Part shown: piece after piece, positions 11,497-19,486 of the stretch | Layout: each line of letters opens with the position of its first letter | How positions within the stretch are numbered: the stretch's first letter is position 1 | DNA from: Verrucomicrobiota bacterium | GTDB lineage: Bacteria > Verrucomicrobiota > Verrucomicrobiia > Limisphaerales > JADLHS01 | Assembly: GCA_013140495.1 (NCBI GenBank) | Contig: JABFSR010000174.1 | Location: forward strand, 1 to 55,629 | Reading direction: 5' to 3' | DNA: 55,629 bases | The notes under the pieces: generated by a model | What the model saw: only the letters and a program-made list of their open reading frames with translations | What the model was told of the DNA's origin: nothing | Databases searched by the model: none | Translations under genes and position numbers: made by a program

Positions 11497-12836
11497 AATG
11501 ATTCAGGGGTATGGTTGCGAATCATGTCTGCCGCCGCCTTGCCTTCGAGCAGCGCGTCCTCCATGCCGCCGTAATTCCAGCCGCCCCAGCGCCCGCCGCT
11601 GAACGCGCCGTTCGCCGTGAGATAATCAAGGATTTGTTTCCGGCATGGATCGTAGTGTTCGTCGAAGATGACGTATGCGTGAGGGATGTCACACAGTTCC
11701 ATGAAAAGTATTTCGTCGTCGTCGGACAACACGCGGGCGCGTTTGAGGTCCGCGATGACGCGCGGTTTGAGCTTGTCCGGTTGCTTGAGCAATTCGATGG
11801 CGTCGCCGCCGGAAAGCTCGACATAGTAACTGCGGCAGCCTTTTGGCGCAGACGAGGCGTGAACCGCTGAATAGGAGCCGGCGCGGTAGAAAACAAATTC
11901 CGGTTCGGGGAAATAAATCCAATGATAATTGCTCGCGATGTCACCGGCGCCACGCACGCCTATGTCGTAGTAGTGAACGGTGGCGGCGCGCAGTTTGGCA
12001 GCGGCGGCGCGTATTTCCGGCGGCGCGTCGGATATCAACCGCACCAGCGTCGTAAGCGCCATGGTGTTGACCAGCTTTTTGAAGCGAAGTTGTTCGCCGG
12101 TGGAGAGAGTGGCGGTCTTGCCGCCGAGGTTGATGGAAGTGACGGTGGTATCGTAGCGCGGAGGCGTGGGGATGGCTTTTGCCAGCGCCTTTGGCAGTGC
12201 GCTGATGCCTCCTTCGCGCGGATAGACAAACTTTGCGTTGTAGCCGAGCGATTCGCGGGAGAAACCAAACGCACCTTTCACCACGTCTTCGAGCGACGGT
12301 CGTGGAATGAAACGATCCGCGTAGGTGGCTGAAATGTCCTCGAGTTTCACGCCCATCAACTTTTCGTTGTAGGGAACCATGAAATGTTTGCATATGCCTT
12401 CGCCAAACAATCGTTCAACGCATTCGCGGAAATGCTTTGGCGGCCTGGTGGGTGCAGTGAGGCCGAAGTCTTCAGGGTGACGCGCCTTGAGCAGGCCGAG
12501 GAGGCATTCCATTCCGATCTCGTTTGGCAGGCCGAATGTGTTCGCTTGAAATGGGTATGGAGTGAATGCGCCGCGCATGTGGACGACGGCTTTACGTTCG
12601 TGCTCGACGAGCTGGCCGGGGAGAACCTTGTTGACTAGTTCCTTGATCCCGGGGTTGCGCAGGTGCAACCAGTGGCCCGTGCCGTCGCAGAGGAATCCAT
12701 TGTGACGGTCGCGCGTGCGGACGATGCCGCCTGGTTCGTCCTCGCGCTCAACCAGCAGGTAATCCTGTCCGAGATGATAGGCGCAGGAGAGGCCGGTGAG
12801 TCCTGCGCCGATGATGAGATGCGAATGGTCTTCCAT
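11493..12836 (-). CDS. FAD-dependent oxidoreductase (protoporphyrinogen oxidase/UGM-like)
   Basis: A protein of about 447 residues with an N-terminal dinucleotide-binding motif (HLIIGAGLTGLSCAYHLG), then VEREDEPGGIVRT, as in amine-oxidase/protoporphyrinogen-oxidase-like and UDP-galactopyranose-mutase-like flavoproteins. It ends with a flavin-contacting GGRWGGWNYGGMEDALLEGK. Such genes recur in polysaccharide clusters, but the substrate is usually unknown. The open frame reaches 12872; ATG 12836 is chosen because it immediately precedes the FAD motif and clears the upstream deacetylase stop at 12842. It is the second flavoprotein of this operon besides glf, so a sugar-nucleotide or lipid-linked sugar substrate is plausible (inference). 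Confidence 0.78.
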   Translation of the reverse strand: MEDHSHLIIGAGLTGLSCAYHLGQDYLLVEREDEPGGIVRTRDRHNGFLCDGTGHWLHLRNPGIKELVNKVLPGQLVEHERKAVVHMRGAFTPYPFQANTFGLPNEIGMECLLGLLKARHPEDFGLTAPTRPPKHFRECVERLFGEGICKHFMVPYNEKLMGVKLEDISATYADRFIPRPSLEDVVKGAFGFSRESLGYNAKFVYPREGGISALPKALAKAIPTPPRYDTTVTSINLGGKTATLSTGEQLRFKKLVNTMALTTLVRLISDAPPEIRAAAAKLRAATVHYYDIGVRGAGDIASNYHWIYFPEPEFVFYRAGSYSAVHASSAPKGCRSYYVELSGGDAIELLKQPDKLKPRVIADLKRARVLSDDDEILFMELCDIPHAYVIFDEHYDPCRKQILDYLTANGAFSGGRWGGWNYGGMEDALLEGKAAADMIRNHTPESL

Positions 12837-12841
12837 GAATG

Positions 12842-13594
12842 TCAGGTCTTGCGTTTGAGCTTGAAAATCCAACCGCGCAACCGTTCGTAAGTCCGCGCGG
12901 GCACGAGAGCTTTAGCGGCTTGCTTGCCAAAGTAAAGGAGGCGCGGCTGCTTTCCTTCAAGAATCTTCTGGAACTGTCGCCCGGTGGTATGGCGATTGAT
13001 CGGGACGGTTTCGAGCGAGATGAAGTCGAGCTTGCTATTGAATCCCCAGCGCATGGTGCGGATCACGTTCAGTCCAGTCTCAAGTGCGATGCGCTGAACT
13101 GTTGGATTGCTGAATCCGCCCGGCGGCGCAAAAGCCCAGACCGGTTTGCCGGTGATTTGTTGCAGTTTTTCACACGAAGTGCGGAGTTGATGTCGCAACT
13201 CGGTTTCGTTGACGGTGTCGAGCCGCTTGTGATCATGACTGTGACACCCGATGACATGGCCGGCTTCAGAAATCTGGCGGAGTTGGTGATCGGTCAGATA
13301 GCCTTGGCGGTTGAGCTTGGCGGTAGGCGCAAAAAAAATTCCACGAAGGTTGAATTGTGCGAGAACCGGCAGGACGATTTCGAAATGGTCCACTGTTCCG
13401 TCGTCGAAGTTCAGGGCAAATTGTTTTTCTGAAGTTCCTTTGCGATCAGCGAGCTGGTCAAGTGGCAACGGCGTGAATCCCGCGGATGCCAGGGATTGAA
13501 GTTGCTGCGAGAACTGGTCGCGTGTGACCGTGTAAAAATCCGCGTCATCCTCATTTTGAGCCGAGACTTTGTGGTAGGTCAGGAAATGGATCAT
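12842..13594 (-). CDS. Polysaccharide deacetylase (NodB-like, CE4)
   Basis: A protein of about 250 residues with a NodB homology domain. FALNFDDGT holds the paired aspartates for catalysis and metal binding, and GCHSHDHKRL is the H-x3-H metal site. FAPPGGFSNPTV follows as the later CE4 motif. The family removes N- or O-acetyl groups from polysaccharides. The frame is open to 13696, but the upstream methyltransferase stops at 13614, so ATG 13594 (MIHFLTYHKVS) is the better start. There is no signal peptide, so it may act in the cytoplasm on a lipid-linked intermediate, as other operon genes suggest. Confidence 0.86.
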   Translation of the reverse strand: MIHFLTYHKVSAQNEDDADFYTVTRDQFSQQLQSLASAGFTPLPLDQLADRKGTSEKQFALNFDDGTVDHFEIVLPVLAQFNLRGIFFAPTAKLNRQGYLTDHQLRQISEAGHVIGCHSHDHKRLDTVNETELRHQLRTSCEKLQQITGKPVWAFAPPGGFSNPTVQRIALETGLNVIRTMRWGFNSKLDFISLETVPINRHTTGRQFQKILEGKQPRLLYFGKQAAKALVPARTYERLRGWIFKLKRKT

Positions 13595-13613
13595 TGAGTA
13601 CTGACGTTTTGAT

Positions 13614-14306
13614 TCATTCGCGAACCCCCGGCTGGTTTGTATAAACCCTGAATCGGTTGCCCCAAATATGCGAATCTTGAATGAGCGAAAGTTCACTTCT
13701 GCTGTCCATGACGCCGTGATGTTTGGGGTTGAGATAGACGATATGGATTTTGCGCGGCTGGAAGCGCGCCGAGGTGATGATGTTTTCGACAGTTTTTGCC
13801 ATCAACACTTCATCGAAGGGGTTGTAGTAGAAGAAAACATTCTCATCGGCCGCAATCCTGTATGTGGCTGCGTCCGCTTCAATGGCGGCGCATGGAGTTT
13901 GAAGGGTTTTCTTTGCCTTGTAGCGCGCAATGTTGTTGTTCGCGGTAGCGCAAAGTTCTTTCGCAAACTCCACTCCCTTTACCTCCTTGAACGGGAATTC
14001 CATTCCAACGAGCAGGACGCGGCCTTTGCCGCAGCCAAAGTCCACTATTACGCTGTTTGAGGGAAACAGCGGCATGAGTATTTGGAACAGTTTTCGCAGG
14101 ACAAGAACCCGCGCTGCTTGATACTTGACGCCGTGTTCGCGGGAACTGCTGGTAATGGTCAAATCCTCAAGGCCAGCCATTGCACAGGTGTCGAGTCCGT
14201 AATAACTGTCAAAGCAATGATCCACAATGGCGGCCCTGAATTTGGCGAGTGTTGACCCTGCTCCGTCACGTTGCAACGAACTCTTCAATCGTTCCAGTAT
14301 AGACAT
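13614..14306 (-). CDS. Class I SAM-dependent methyltransferase (second in operon)
   Basis: A 230-residue protein with motif I VIVDFGCGKGRVLLVGMEF, followed by VKGVEFAKELC and a late motif ENVFFYYNPFDEVL. This pattern is common to stand-alone class I methyltransferases in polysaccharide and lipid-modification loci. The first 70 residues (FDSYYGLDTCAMAGLEDL) form a family-specific lead that I cannot assign. The frame is open to 14366; ATG 14306 starts after the FemAB-like gene stop (14321) and is preferred. It is unrelated in sequence to the other methyltransferase of the operon, so two separate methylations are likely (inference). Confidence 0.76.
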   Translation of the reverse strand: MSILERLKSSLQRDGAGSTLAKFRAAIVDHCFDSYYGLDTCAMAGLEDLTITSSSREHGVKYQAARVLVLRKLFQILMPLFPSNSVIVDFGCGKGRVLLVGMEFPFKEVKGVEFAKELCATANNNIARYKAKKTLQTPCAAIEADAATYRIAADENVFFYYNPFDEVLMAKTVENIITSARFQPRKIHIVYLNPKHHGVMDSRSELSLIQDSHIWGNRFRVYTNQPGVRE

Positions 14307-14320
14307 GGTTCGTGACGGTG

Positions 14321-15349
14321 TTATTCCGGTTTGGGTGTACGGCCTGTCATGGATTTGATTGCCCACGTGAGTCTCATCAAATTCTTTTTTGCGTGGGGCG
14401 CTGTGGCGCGCAACAGGGAGATCATCGGGTTGCGGGCTTTGCCAATCATCGGAGTGGAGATTTCCTTGCCACCAAACTTTTGCTTGAAGTTCATGTTGCC
14501 GACGAAATTGTAGGCTTTGATGCCACGTTGCCTCCAGTGCTGCATCGCGCGCCAGTGCAACAGTTCATTCGGTCGCAAAATCTGGTACTGCCGCCAACTG
14601 GCACCGCCCACGTAATAAGCGCATCGGTTTGCCGCGGGATAAATTCCAGTGCCTATGCAGCGGCCTTCGGCATCGCGTGCCCGCTGAATCAGCAACATGC
14701 CCGTGGGCAGCAGATGTTTTATCATGAGCCGCACTCGGTCCGCGCCGTAGTGCGGGACGAGTCCTTGCTTGGCAAAGACATCCTTGAGTTGTTCCGCGTA
14801 TTCCTCCGCGAAGCCAATGTCCGTTGCGACCTCCACGGTGACGCCGCTTTTTTCAGCCTTGCGTATGTTGCGCCGGCATGTGCTGTCCATGCCGTTGAAA
14901 ATCGTTTCCTCATCCTGCGTCAGATCAATCTCCAGGGACGGATTCATCCGGTGCGTGAATCCGAGTCCTTCAAAGTCCTGCGTGGTCATCTCAGAATCCA
15001 CCACTTCTACATACGCACAGCGCAGTTGCTTGAAAGCCAGATCGGCCAGGGCCATGACCGCTGTCCTTCGGGGAACCCCGAGGTGCAGGTTGAAACCCAT
15101 GTAAGGTGTGGACCAGCCCGGGAACGGGCTGCCAAGAATTCGCAGTCCCATTTTTTTTACGATCAATCCGCAGAAATAACCCAACGTCCTGCCGTCCTCC
15201 TTTAACGCGGCCAGCACGGGATCGGCCTTTTGATCCTCTGCAACAAACTTCAACCAGCCGTTTGATTGAAACACATTCCGATCTTCAAACTGAACCAACG
15301 TCTTGTCCCAGTCCGCAACACCCAGCGGAATGTTTTCAAAATGTGCCAT
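14321..15349 (-). CDS. FemAB/BioF2-like GNAT acyltransferase
   Basis: A 342-residue protein of the FemAB-like double-GNAT type (BioF2-like acetyltransferase). It begins with a W-rich segment (VADWDKTLVQFEDRNVFQS), and the C-terminal GNAT core reads GRCIGTGIYPAANRCAYYVGGA, then LLHWRAMQHWRQRGIKAYNFVG. Family members transfer aminoacyl or acyl groups to peptidoglycan precursors or exopolysaccharide intermediates. It is the first gene of the nine-gene minus-strand operon, so the promoter should lie in the 80 bases between 15350 and 15430; I see no clear promoter there. Acylation of the glycan made by the operon is the most reasonable inference. Confidence 0.78.
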   Translation of the reverse strand: MAHFENIPLGVADWDKTLVQFEDRNVFQSNGWLKFVAEDQKADPVLAALKEDGRTLGYFCGLIVKKMGLRILGSPFPGWSTPYMGFNLHLGVPRRTAVMALADLAFKQLRCAYVEVVDSEMTTQDFEGLGFTHRMNPSLEIDLTQDEETIFNGMDSTCRRNIRKAEKSGVTVEVATDIGFAEEYAEQLKDVFAKQGLVPHYGADRVRLMIKHLLPTGMLLIQRARDAEGRCIGTGIYPAANRCAYYVGGASWRQYQILRPNELLHWRAMQHWRQRGIKAYNFVGNMNFKQKFGGKEISTPMIGKARNPMISLLRATAPHAKKNLMRLTWAIKSMTGRTPKPE

Positions 15350-15430
15350 GATTTAGACTCCTAAATACCGTCCTTAAAAGAAAGCAATTCTTGGAGCGCT
15401 ACATTGGAAGATTCGGTTCACCGGAAAAAA

Positions 15431-16363
15431 CTAAAACGACCTCGCGAACTTGTAGTAGATGCCGGTGACAAGCGCGAGGAGGCTTGTTGCGAAAATGCCT
15501 GCGATGATTCCGCCGTGAAAGTGTTCCAACGGCGGGTGCATCTGTTCAGGAAACCATGCCGTCACCGCCAGCCGCGTGCAAAATGTCACCAAACACAACA
15601 GCGAGGTGATGGCAATGGCCATGAGCCAGTAATTCTGGGGAACTGGCTGGCCGTTGCTGTTGCGCCGCTCCAATAATCCGAGGATTCCAAGGCCGATTGC
15701 GTAGAGATAAGCGGGCAGCAGCACGATGACGAACGCCGTCAACCATGCGAATCCGAAGACTTTTTCGTGGTCTGTATCCCAGCCAACCACGGGCATTGAT
15801 CCGTTCTTAAATGCTGTGTAGGCGATCCAAAAGGCCCACACCAACAGGATCAACGCAAAGCCGCCGGGGAGCAGCAAGGGCATTGGATTTGAATGGGTAC
15901 GTTTCTGATGCTTGATGCTCCACAGCACGCCGGCTTCCACAAGTAAAAGCGCAATGGTCGCGGAAATTCCCGGAAACAATCCGCCCTTCCAATCCTCGAA
16001 GGGTACATGCATCGGACTGGGAAACCATGCCGTCACCGCAACGCGGGTGCAAAATGTGAGCAGGCAGAGCAGGATGGATATTCCGAACGCGGAAACCCGC
16101 CGGACTTTTGGCGAAGCGCCATGTTCAGGATTCTGAAACGATTCAATCCCAATCGAGATGGAGTAGAGGTAAGCGGGCAGAAGGACGACAAAGTATGCGA
16201 TGAACCACGTCAAGCCGAACCAACTCTTGCGATCGGTTTCCCAACCTGCAATTGGCAACGTGCCAAAGCGAAATGAGGTGTACATCACTTTCAGTCCCCA
16301 GAGCAACAGGATGGTTCCCACCACTGCGGGTACGATAGGTGATAAAACTCGTTGTCGTTTCAT
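15431..16363 (-). CDS. Multi-pass membrane protein with internal duplication
   Basis: A 310-residue hydrophobic protein with about eight predicted membrane helices. The two halves are clearly homologous: LPIAGWETDRKSWFGLTWF in the first matches MPVVGWDTDHEKVFGFAWL in the second, and LLCLLTFCTRVAVTAWFP matches LLCLVTFCTRLAVTAWFP. The shared LLPAYLY also recurs. Each half therefore has about four helices plus a conserved GW-T/D loop and a TAWFP-xxMH-P loop. I do not recognise a family and assign no function. It may be the gene upstream of the glycan operon on the same strand, but the 81-base gap leaves that open. Confidence 0.72.
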   Translation of the reverse strand: MKRQRVLSPIVPAVVGTILLLWGLKVMYTSFRFGTLPIAGWETDRKSWFGLTWFIAYFVVLLPAYLYSISIGIESFQNPEHGASPKVRRVSAFGISILLCLLTFCTRVAVTAWFPSPMHVPFEDWKGGLFPGISATIALLLVEAGVLWSIKHQKRTHSNPMPLLLPGGFALILLVWAFWIAYTAFKNGSMPVVGWDTDHEKVFGFAWLTAFVIVLLPAYLYAIGLGILGLLERRNSNGQPVPQNYWLMAIAITSLLCLVTFCTRLAVTAWFPEQMHPPLEHFHGGIIAGIFATSLLALVTGIYYKFARSF

Positions 16364-16608
16364 GAACGGGCTTCAGACTCTCTCAAGATCGAACTTGTTC
16401 CCCAACCTCTGACGTGACGTTACCGAAAATGGTTACACAATCAAGCACGACAAATGTTTTGGCGACGTAATTTGTGATTAGCGGTCAGTTCATTTGGCGG
16501 CTATTTCTGTCGGTGATTCGGTGCGAGGGTACATTAGTGATCGGGTATTGCTTGACGCGTCAACCCAAGGTGTTTGACCATTCACCGCTTTTCCCGCAGA
16601 ATCCGCGC

Positions 16609-17691
16609 ATGGCAAACACGTTTGGGCATTTGTTCCGCATCACCACTTGGGGCGAGTCGCATGGCGGCGGCGTTGGAGTGGTGGTGGACGGATGTCCACC
16701 GCGAATCAAACTTTCCGAGACGGACATCCAGCCCGATCTGGATCGCCGCCGTCCCGGCCAGTCCAGCATCGTCACACCCCGCAAGGAATCTGACACGGTG
16801 CAAATCCTCTCCGGCACTTTTGAGGGCAAAACGCTTGGCACGCCCATCAGCATGATGGTGAAAAACACGGACGCGCGTTCAGAAGCTTATGGCGAAATGG
16901 CCACCAAGTTCCGTCCCTCGCACGCGGACTACACCTATTTTGCAAAGTTTGGAATCCGTGCGTGGCCCGGCGGTGGACGCACCAGCGCGCGCGAAACCAT
17001 CGGTCGCGTCGCGGCGGGCGCGATCGCAAAAAAAATCCTGCGTGAACAATTCGGTGTGGAAATTCTCGCCTACGTCAAGCAGGTGCAGAACATCGTTGCC
17101 GATGTTGTCCCCGACAAGGTGAAGTTCAACGCCGTTGAATCCAACATCGTCCGTTGTCCTGACTCTGTTGCCGCGAAGAAAATGATTTCACTCATTGAAC
17201 GCGTCCGCAGCCAGGGCGACAGCGTGGGGGGGATAATCGAGGGTGTGGCGCGGGGCGTGCCGCCCGGATGGGGCGAGCCGGTGTTTGATCGCCTTGAAGC
17301 CGATCTTGGCAAGGCAATGCTGAGTCTGCCCGCGACCAAGGCGTTTGAGATTGGATCGGGCTTTGGTGGTGTCCTGCTCACCGGGTTGCAACACAACGAT
17401 CCGTTTCGCATGAAGGGCGGCAAGGTTCGCACCACGACGAATTTGTCCGGCGGAATTCAGGGCGGCATCAGCAACGGTGAAACCATTTTCTTTCGTGTCG
17501 CCTTCAAACCTGTCGCCACCGTCATGCACGAACAGCAGACCGTGTCCACTGACTTTAAGAACACCACGCTCAAAGGCCGTGGCCGTCACGATCCATGTGT
17601 GCTGCCGCGTGCCGTGCCGATGGTCGAAGCGATGACCGCGTTGGTGCTGGTGGATCACGCCTTGCGTCATCGCGCCCAGTGCGGGCGGTGA
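16609..17691 (+). CDS. aroC: Chorismate synthase
   Basis: A 360-residue enzyme, the usual length, converting 5-enolpyruvylshikimate 3-phosphate to chorismate with reduced FMN, the last step of the shikimate pathway. Seen motifs: [20 protein letters not shown] at the start, [49 protein letters not shown], and [18 protein letters not shown] near the end. The usual RPGHAD is RPSHAD here. The frame is open from 16474, but ATG 16609 matches the family N-terminus (MANTFG). The upstream 245 bases (16364-16608) carry no other gene and should hold its promoter. It stands alone, without other aro genes. Confidence 0.97.
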   Translation: MANTFGHLFRITTWGESHGGGVGVVVDGCPPRIKLSETDIQPDLDRRRPGQSSIVTPRKESDTVQILSGTFEGKTLGTPISMMVKNTDARSEAYGEMATKFRPSHADYTYFAKFGIRAWPGGGRTSARETIGRVAAGAIAKKILREQFGVEILAYVKQVQNIVADVVPDKVKFNAVESNIVRCPDSVAAKKMISLIERVRSQGDSVGGIIEGVARGVPPGWGEPVFDRLEADLGKAMLSLPATKAFEIGSGFGGVLLTGLQHNDPFRMKGGKVRTTTNLSGGIQGGISNGETIFFRVAFKPVATVMHEQQTVSTDFKNTTLKGRGRHDPCVLPRAVPMVEAMTALVLVDHALRHRAQCGR

Positions 17692-17722
17692 GAGGCCAGT
17701 CGTCTCTCAATTTGCAGACAAA

Positions 17723-17863
17723 TTATCCCTTCGATTGGCGGGATTCTTTTGGGGTGACTGCTCCATCATCTGCGTGGCGGAGCAGATGCCGCATGACAAA
17801 GACGTAGCCAATCATCATGACGATGACGCCTAGGACGACAAGGAGTTCGGGAAGTGCAATCAT
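17723..17863 (-). CDS. Small single-span membrane protein
   Basis: A 46-residue ORF starting at ATG 17863, overlapping the stop of the cyclic-nucleotide-binding gene by 4 bases (ATGA), which suggests translational coupling. Residues 4-22 (LPELLVVLGVIVMMIGYVF) form one strong membrane helix, followed by a basic/histidine segment MRHLLRHADD and a charged tail. No family recognised. The longer in-frame start at 17971 lies inside the upstream gene and is unlikely. Because of the coupling it may interact with the cNMP-domain protein at the membrane (inference). Confidence 0.5.
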   Translation of the reverse strand: MIALPELLVVLGVIVMMIGYVFVMRHLLRHADDGAVTPKESRQSKG

Positions 17864-18462
17864 GTTTTGGATGAAGCTGGAGTTTTGGATTGGTGCGATG
17901 AACGGTTGGAGCGGAAATGTTTCTTGCCGGGATGCGTCCCCACCTGTGCCGCGAGCTGCAACGCCTCCCATTGAGAGCGCAGGGCCAGCTCGGAGATTTC
18001 AAAAAGCTGCCATCGTGTGGCCTGCAGACGGCGCATCATTACTTCGGCCATGCGTTTGACCAGTTCGTAGCCGAAATCGTGGTCGTCTTCGCAATGCTCG
18101 CGAAGGCGTGAGCCATAGATGAACAGCACTTTTACAGGGTCAATGGCGTGGGCGTCGAAGTGCCAGAGGTAGGGTGGAAACAACCAGGACCAGCCGAGGA
18201 CGTCCCCCGCGCCGACCGTCTGGATGCGGATCGGGTCGCGTTCACGGCTGCGCGATTCCAGCGCCACGCTGCCTTCCAGCACCAGATAAAATCGGTTCGC
18301 CACATCGCCTTCGAAGAAAATCGCCTCGCCTCCCTTGAACGACGTCTGCATGGCGCACTCCGCCATTGTTCGCAGGTGCCGCGGATCCATTTTGCTCAGA
18401 AACGGCGACGTTGCGAGCAGGTCGAGGATCGTTGACGATGGTGATTCCAACTTCATGTCCAA
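17860..18462 (-). CDS. Cyclic nucleotide-binding domain protein (Crp-like sensor, no HTH)
   Basis: A 200-residue protein with an N-terminal cNMP-binding beta-roll. The stretch FKGGEAIFFEGDVANRFYLV followed by LEGSVAL is the classic start of the fold, and VGAGDVLGWSWLFPP replaces the usual phosphate-binding cassette GE-x-AL. After the C-helix (residues 125-165) there is no recognisable winged helix, only a basic tail, so it is probably not a transcription factor by itself. It may signal through its 46-residue membrane partner, whose start overlaps its stop. It is divergently arranged with the PocR/AraC regulator (104-base gap) and lies near the metal ATPase. Ligand unknown. Confidence 0.78.
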   Translation of the reverse strand: MDMKLESPSSTILDLLATSPFLSKMDPRHLRTMAECAMQTSFKGGEAIFFEGDVANRFYLVLEGSVALESRSRERDPIRIQTVGAGDVLGWSWLFPPYLWHFDAHAIDPVKVLFIYGSRLREHCEDDHDFGYELVKRMAEVMMRRLQATRWQLFEISELALRSQWEALQLAAQVGTHPGKKHFRSNRSSHQSKTPASSKT

Positions 18463-18566
18463 GAAAATCCTAAGCGCGATGCCGCAGTCCTACTCCACGC
18501 AGGTTGTTGAATGGTCACCTTTTTTTGCCGCTTGTTTGCTGGCGCGAGCGTGTCTAATCTGGCGGG

Positions 18567-19454
18567 GTGGATCGGGAGACCAACAAGAAATTTATCGAAC
18601 AGCTCGCACGCTCGCAGATATACGCAGATTATGAGCGCGCTTTCACCCGTACAACCGGTTTGCCGCTCACCTTGAGACCGGTCGAGTCCTGGCAGCTTCC
18701 GCAGCGCGGCAAAACTGCTGAAAGTCCATTTTGTGCGCTCATGGCTGAACAGAATCGCGCCTGTGCCGCCTGTCTTGAAACGCAGGCCAAGATTTCAGCC
18801 GAGCATGGAGCAGGGCCGCGTACCGTGAAATGCTTTGCCGGATTGTGTGACACGGGCGTGCCGGTTTCCGTGGGCGAGGAATTGCTCGGCTTCCTCCAGA
18901 CCGGCCAGGTTTTTCTAAAGAAACCTACACGCTCGCAGTTCGCCAAGACTGCGAAGCAGCTCGTGGACTGGGGATGGAAGGTGGATTTGCGGCGGCTTGA
19001 AGAGGCGTATTTTCAAACGCGCGTGATCTCGCCGCAACAATATGAATCAGTTCTGCGCCTGCTGACCATCTTCGCGCAGCACCTCTCGCTCGTGAGCAAC
19101 CAGTTGCTGGTTCTTAGCGCGAACTCCGAGCCACCCGCTGTCACGCGGGCACGACAGTTCATTGCCGAACATCAGGCGGATGAAATTTCACTCGGCGACG
19201 TCGCACGCGCTGTCAACACGAGCACGTTTTATTTTTGCAAGCTGTTCAAGAAGGCCACGGGTTTGAATTTTACGGAATATCTTTCCCGCATCCGTGTGGA
19301 GAAGGCGAAGAATCTCCTGCTCAATCCGAACCTGCGCGTGAGCGAAATCGCCTACCAGGTGGGTTTCCAATCGCTGACACACTTCAACCGCGTGTTCAGA
19401 AAACTCGCCGGCCAGTCTCCGACGCACTATCGCGAAAAGTTGCCCCGCAACTGA
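18567..19454 (+). CDS. AraC-family regulator with PocR sensor domain
   Basis: A 295-residue regulator beginning at GTG 18567. Residues about 10-170 match the PocR ligand-binding domain, with the cysteine-rich strings SPFCALMAEQNRACAACLET and TVKCFAGLCD that resemble a redox- or metal-sensing cluster. Residues about 190-293 form an AraC-type double helix-turn-helix: ISLGDVARAVNTSTFYFCKL, and later SEIAYQVGFQSLTHFNRVFR. Converging on its 3' end is the P1B-4 metal ATPase, and divergent to it is the cNMP protein. A metal- or small-molecule-responsive role is possible, but the target operon cannot be read. GTG is used because no ATG lies nearby in frame. Confidence 0.87.
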   Translation: MDRETNKKFIEQLARSQIYADYERAFTRTTGLPLTLRPVESWQLPQRGKTAESPFCALMAEQNRACAACLETQAKISAEHGAGPRTVKCFAGLCDTGVPVSVGEELLGFLQTGQVFLKKPTRSQFAKTAKQLVDWGWKVDLRRLEEAYFQTRVISPQQYESVLRLLTIFAQHLSLVSNQLLVLSANSEPPAVTRARQFIAEHQADEISLGDVARAVNTSTFYFCKLFKKATGLNFTEYLSRIRVEKAKNLLLNPNLRVSEIAYQVGFQSLTHFNRVFRKLAGQSPTHYREKLPRN

Positions 19455-19486
19455 CAGGGCACGGACAGTCCTGTTCGCGACTCTTC

